DNA of 64,000 bases from Reyranella sp. (GTDB taxonomy: Bacteria; Pseudomonadota; Alphaproteobacteria; Reyranellales; Reyranellaceae), in the NCBI GenBank assembly GCA_029946105.1, contig JAQSDW010000036.1, positions 1 to 64,000 on the forward strand. Reading direction: 5' to 3'. The notes under the pieces were generated by a model. It was given only the letters and a program-made list of their open reading frames with translations, did no database searches and was not told where the DNA came from. Each line of letters begins with the position of its first letter. The stretch's first letter is position 1. The position numbers were made by a program, and so were the translations under genes. Below, in pieces: positions 62,202 through 64,000 of the stretch.

Positions 62202-64000
62202 ATCCCGGACCAGGACGATCTCGGTGGCGCGTGGAAAGTGCCGCCGAGCCGCTACCTCGCCGGACGACCGGCTGAGTTCACCGTGGGCGCGCCCGCATCG
62301 AGCTATGTGACGATGGCGGACGGCTGCCGCCTCGCCGTCGATGTGATCCTTCCGGAGACCGAGGGGGGTGGCGTCAGCGCATCGAAGCGTTGGCCGACCG
62401 TCCTGATCCTCACGCCCTACATCCGCCGCTTCGAGCTGGCACCCGGCACCACCGGCGTCGAGCCGTCGCCCAACACTTATCGCTACCGCGACATGTTCGT
62501 GCCACACGGCTATGCCCTGGTCGTGGTCGATGCGCGCGGCACCGGCGCGAGCTTCGGCACGCGCGATTCGTTTCGTTCGCCGCGCGAGCGCGCCGACTAT
62601 CGCGCCATCGCCGATTGGATCGTGGCCCAGCCGTGGAGCGACGGCGCCATCGGCGCCACCGGCATCTCCTATCTCGGGGCGGCGTGCGATTTCCTCGCCA
62701 GCACCGGCCACAAGGCAGTGAAGGCGATCGCGCCTCTGTTCGCGGTCTGGGATACCTGGACCGACAACTATTATCCCGGTGGCATGCTCATCAAGCGCCT
62801 GGCGCTGGTCTACGACGAACTGATGCTGGCGCTCGATCACGACCGACGCGAGTTGCGCAGCCAGTTCAGCTATTTCGCCAATCCCGCCCTGCTCGGGCCG
62901 ATGCCGGTCGACGACGACACCGACGGTGCGCTCGCGAAGGAGGCCGTGAAAGGCCATCTCGCGAATTTCCGCATGCCCGACTTCATCACCGAGTTCAAAT
63001 TCCGCGACGATGCGTTGCCCTACGATCCTGGCTTCACCAGCGCCTCGTTCAGCCCCTACAACTATCTCGACGAGATTCCCAAGGACGTGGCGGTCTATGC
63101 CGTTTCAGGGTGGATGGATGGCGCCGGCTACGCCAACGGGGCGCTGTCGCGCTTCCTGACTCTGCCCAATACAGAGCGACGCGTGCTGCTGGGGCCGTGG
63201 GATCACGGGGCGCGGATCAATGCCTCGCCCTGGCGCACACGGCCCGAACCCGAGCTGCCGGTGCTGGGCGAGGTGCTGCGGTTCTTCGATCGCCATCTGG
63301 CCGGCCGCGAGACCGGTCTCGAGCATGAAGACCCGATCCACTATTTCACCGTACACGCCGAGGAGTGGCGCGCGGCGAAAAGCTGGCCGCTGGTCTCGAC
63401 GATCCGGCAGTTCTTCGCAGCACCTGGCCATGCGCTCACGGCGGCACGGCCGAACGACGGCACGTCGGAGCAATTCCAGGTCGACTTCACCCAGGGGTCG
63501 GGTACGCAGACGCGCTACGAGCGCATCGCCGGCATCGACGCCACGTCTTATTATGCCGACTGGAGCGAGCGCGAACGCGCGCTTCTCTCCTTCACGACAT
63601 CGCCGCTCGAGAGTGCGCTGGAGATCGCGGGCCATCCCGTGGTGTCGCTGTGGCTCGCCTCGAGCGAGCCCGACGCCGCGGTCTTCGTCTACCTCTCGGA
63701 AGTCGAGGTGGACGGCACCTCGCGCTATGTCACGGAAGGCGTGCTGCGCGCCATACATCGCGCCGAAGCGCCGTGCCCGCGCGACTATCGCACGACCTGG
63801 CCGTGGCGGACCTTTGCCCGCAAGGACGCGCGGCCGATGCCGATCGGCGAGCCCCAGCTCCTGCGCTTTGCCCTGTTGCCGACGGCCTGGCGGTTCTCCC
63901 AGGGGAGCCGCCTGCGGTTGTCGATCGCGGGCGGCGACGCCGACCATTTCGTACAGGCGCCGCATGGCCGGCCGCCGCTGCTGACAATCCTGAGTGGCGG
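62202..64000 (+). CDS. CocE/NonD-family hydrolase, cut by the window end
   Basis: The first 599 codons of a CocE-like serine hydrolase are present, and the gene continues past the window. The nucleophile Ser is in GATGISYLGAAC. SYVTMADGCRLAVDVILP begins the core, VVVDARGTGASFG precedes the elbow, and LLGPWDHGARIN carries the likely catalytic His. The C-terminal jelly-roll is partly seen. Relatives include cocaine esterase and X-Pro dipeptidyl peptidase. The 5' end is uncertain: a natural-looking N-terminus would begin at an ATC (62202) with AAGG upstream. GTG at 62238 is the first ordinary start. Confidence 0.82.
   Translation, partial: MPDQDDLGGAWKVPPSRYLAGRPAEFTVGAPASSYVTMADGCRLAVDVILPETEGGGVSASKRWPTVLILTPYIRRFELAPGTTGVEPSPNTYRYRDMFVPHGYALVVVDARGTGASFGTRDSFRSPRERADYRAIADWIVAQPWSDGAIGATGISYLGAACDFLASTGHKAVKAIAPLFAVWDTWTDNYYPGGMLIKRLALVYDELMLALDHDRRELRSQFSYFANPALLGPMPVDDDTDGALAKEAVKGHLANFRMPDFITEFKFRDDALPYDPGFTSASFSPYNYLDEIPKDVAVYAVSGWMDGAGYANGALSRFLTLPNTERRVLLGPWDHGARINASPWRTRPEPELPVLGEVLRFFDRHLAGRETGLEHEDPIHYFTVHAEEWRAAKSWPLVSTIRQFFAAPGHALTAARPNDGTSEQFQVDFTQGSGTQTRYERIAGIDATSYYADWSERERALLSFTTSPLESALEIAGHPVVSLWLASSEPDAAVFVYLSEVEVDGTSRYVTEGVLRAIHRAEAPCPRDYRTTWPWRTFARKDARPMPIGEPQLLRFALLPTAWRFSQGSRLRLSIAGGDADHFVQAPHGRPPLLTILSG

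Overview
The window reads as chromosomal DNA from a GC-rich free-living alphaproteobacterium. Three things point there: a GTTC-N7-GTTC LexA box of the alphaproteobacterial type in front of an imuA-imuB-dnaE2 cassette, a Tim44-like membrane protein, and many TctC/Bug receptors, CaiB-type CoA transferases and acyl-CoA dehydrogenases. A Reyranella-like or Bradyrhizobium-like soil or freshwater organism would fit, but this is a guess. I found no rRNA, tRNA, CRISPR array, transposase or phage gene.

Layout. (1) 0-6.8 kb, minus strand: a LexA-type SOS mutagenesis operon, imuA-imuB-dnaE2, with a vapB/vapC-like toxin-antitoxin pair inserted between imuB and dnaE2. (2) 6.8-17.2 kb: an exported metallo-beta-lactamase-fold protein, a gene-poor spacer with palindromes, a CaiB CoA transferase, and a minus-strand run of seven catabolic genes (HpaI aldolase, SDR, enolase-superfamily protein, Baeyer-Villiger-type monooxygenase, acyl-CoA dehydrogenase, Bug receptor, 2-hydroxyacid dehydrogenase). 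(3) 17.3-23.3 kb: a 952-aa winged-helix/ATPase/TPR regulator divergent from four genes (epoxide hydrolase, Ohr/OsmC, P460-like cytochrome with a CX3CH motif, DJ-1/PfpI protein) that look like an electrophile or peroxide defence operon. (4) 23.3-29.8 kb: a pyruvate-oxidase-like ThDP enzyme, an acetylpolyamine-amidohydrolase-like deacetylase coupled to a CoA transferase, then an M20 carbamoylase and a BenE benzoate transporter. (5) 30.3-43.0 kb: an AhpD-like/HxlR divergent pair with twin operators, then a long minus-strand series: benzoate-CoA ligase, branched-chain/aromatic ABC transporter (livKHMGF), polyamine-type ABC transporter (potF-A-B-C), a sulfite-oxidase-like molybdoenzyme and its cytochrome c. 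(6) 43.1-49.4 kb: cupin, cold-shock protein, SulP transporter, Bug receptor, HIU hydrolase and partner, Tim44-like protein and a membrane protein. (7) 49.5-52.6 kb: boxC-boxB of the aerobic benzoyl-CoA epoxidation pathway. (8) 52.7-64 kb: GNAT and Rrf2 genes joined by an unusual chain of mini-cistrons, a transglutaminase-like protein, tandem class III cyclases with an acyl-CoA dehydrogenase, a uraD-uraH fusion, an aldehyde dehydrogenase and a CocE-like hydrolase cut by the window end.

How the genes work together. BenE and the Liv-type transporter could import aromatic acids, the ligase would form benzoyl-CoA, and BoxB and BoxC would epoxidise and open it. The ligase operon and boxCB share an almost identical promoter with a palindrome over the -10 region, so one unseen regulator probably controls both. 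The most unusual points are the toxin-antitoxin pair inside the SOS operon, the three overlapping 5-codon mini-ORFs (MRELS) before the Rrf2 gene, the shared box promoter, and the regulator/epoxide hydrolase/CX3CH cytochrome stress locus.
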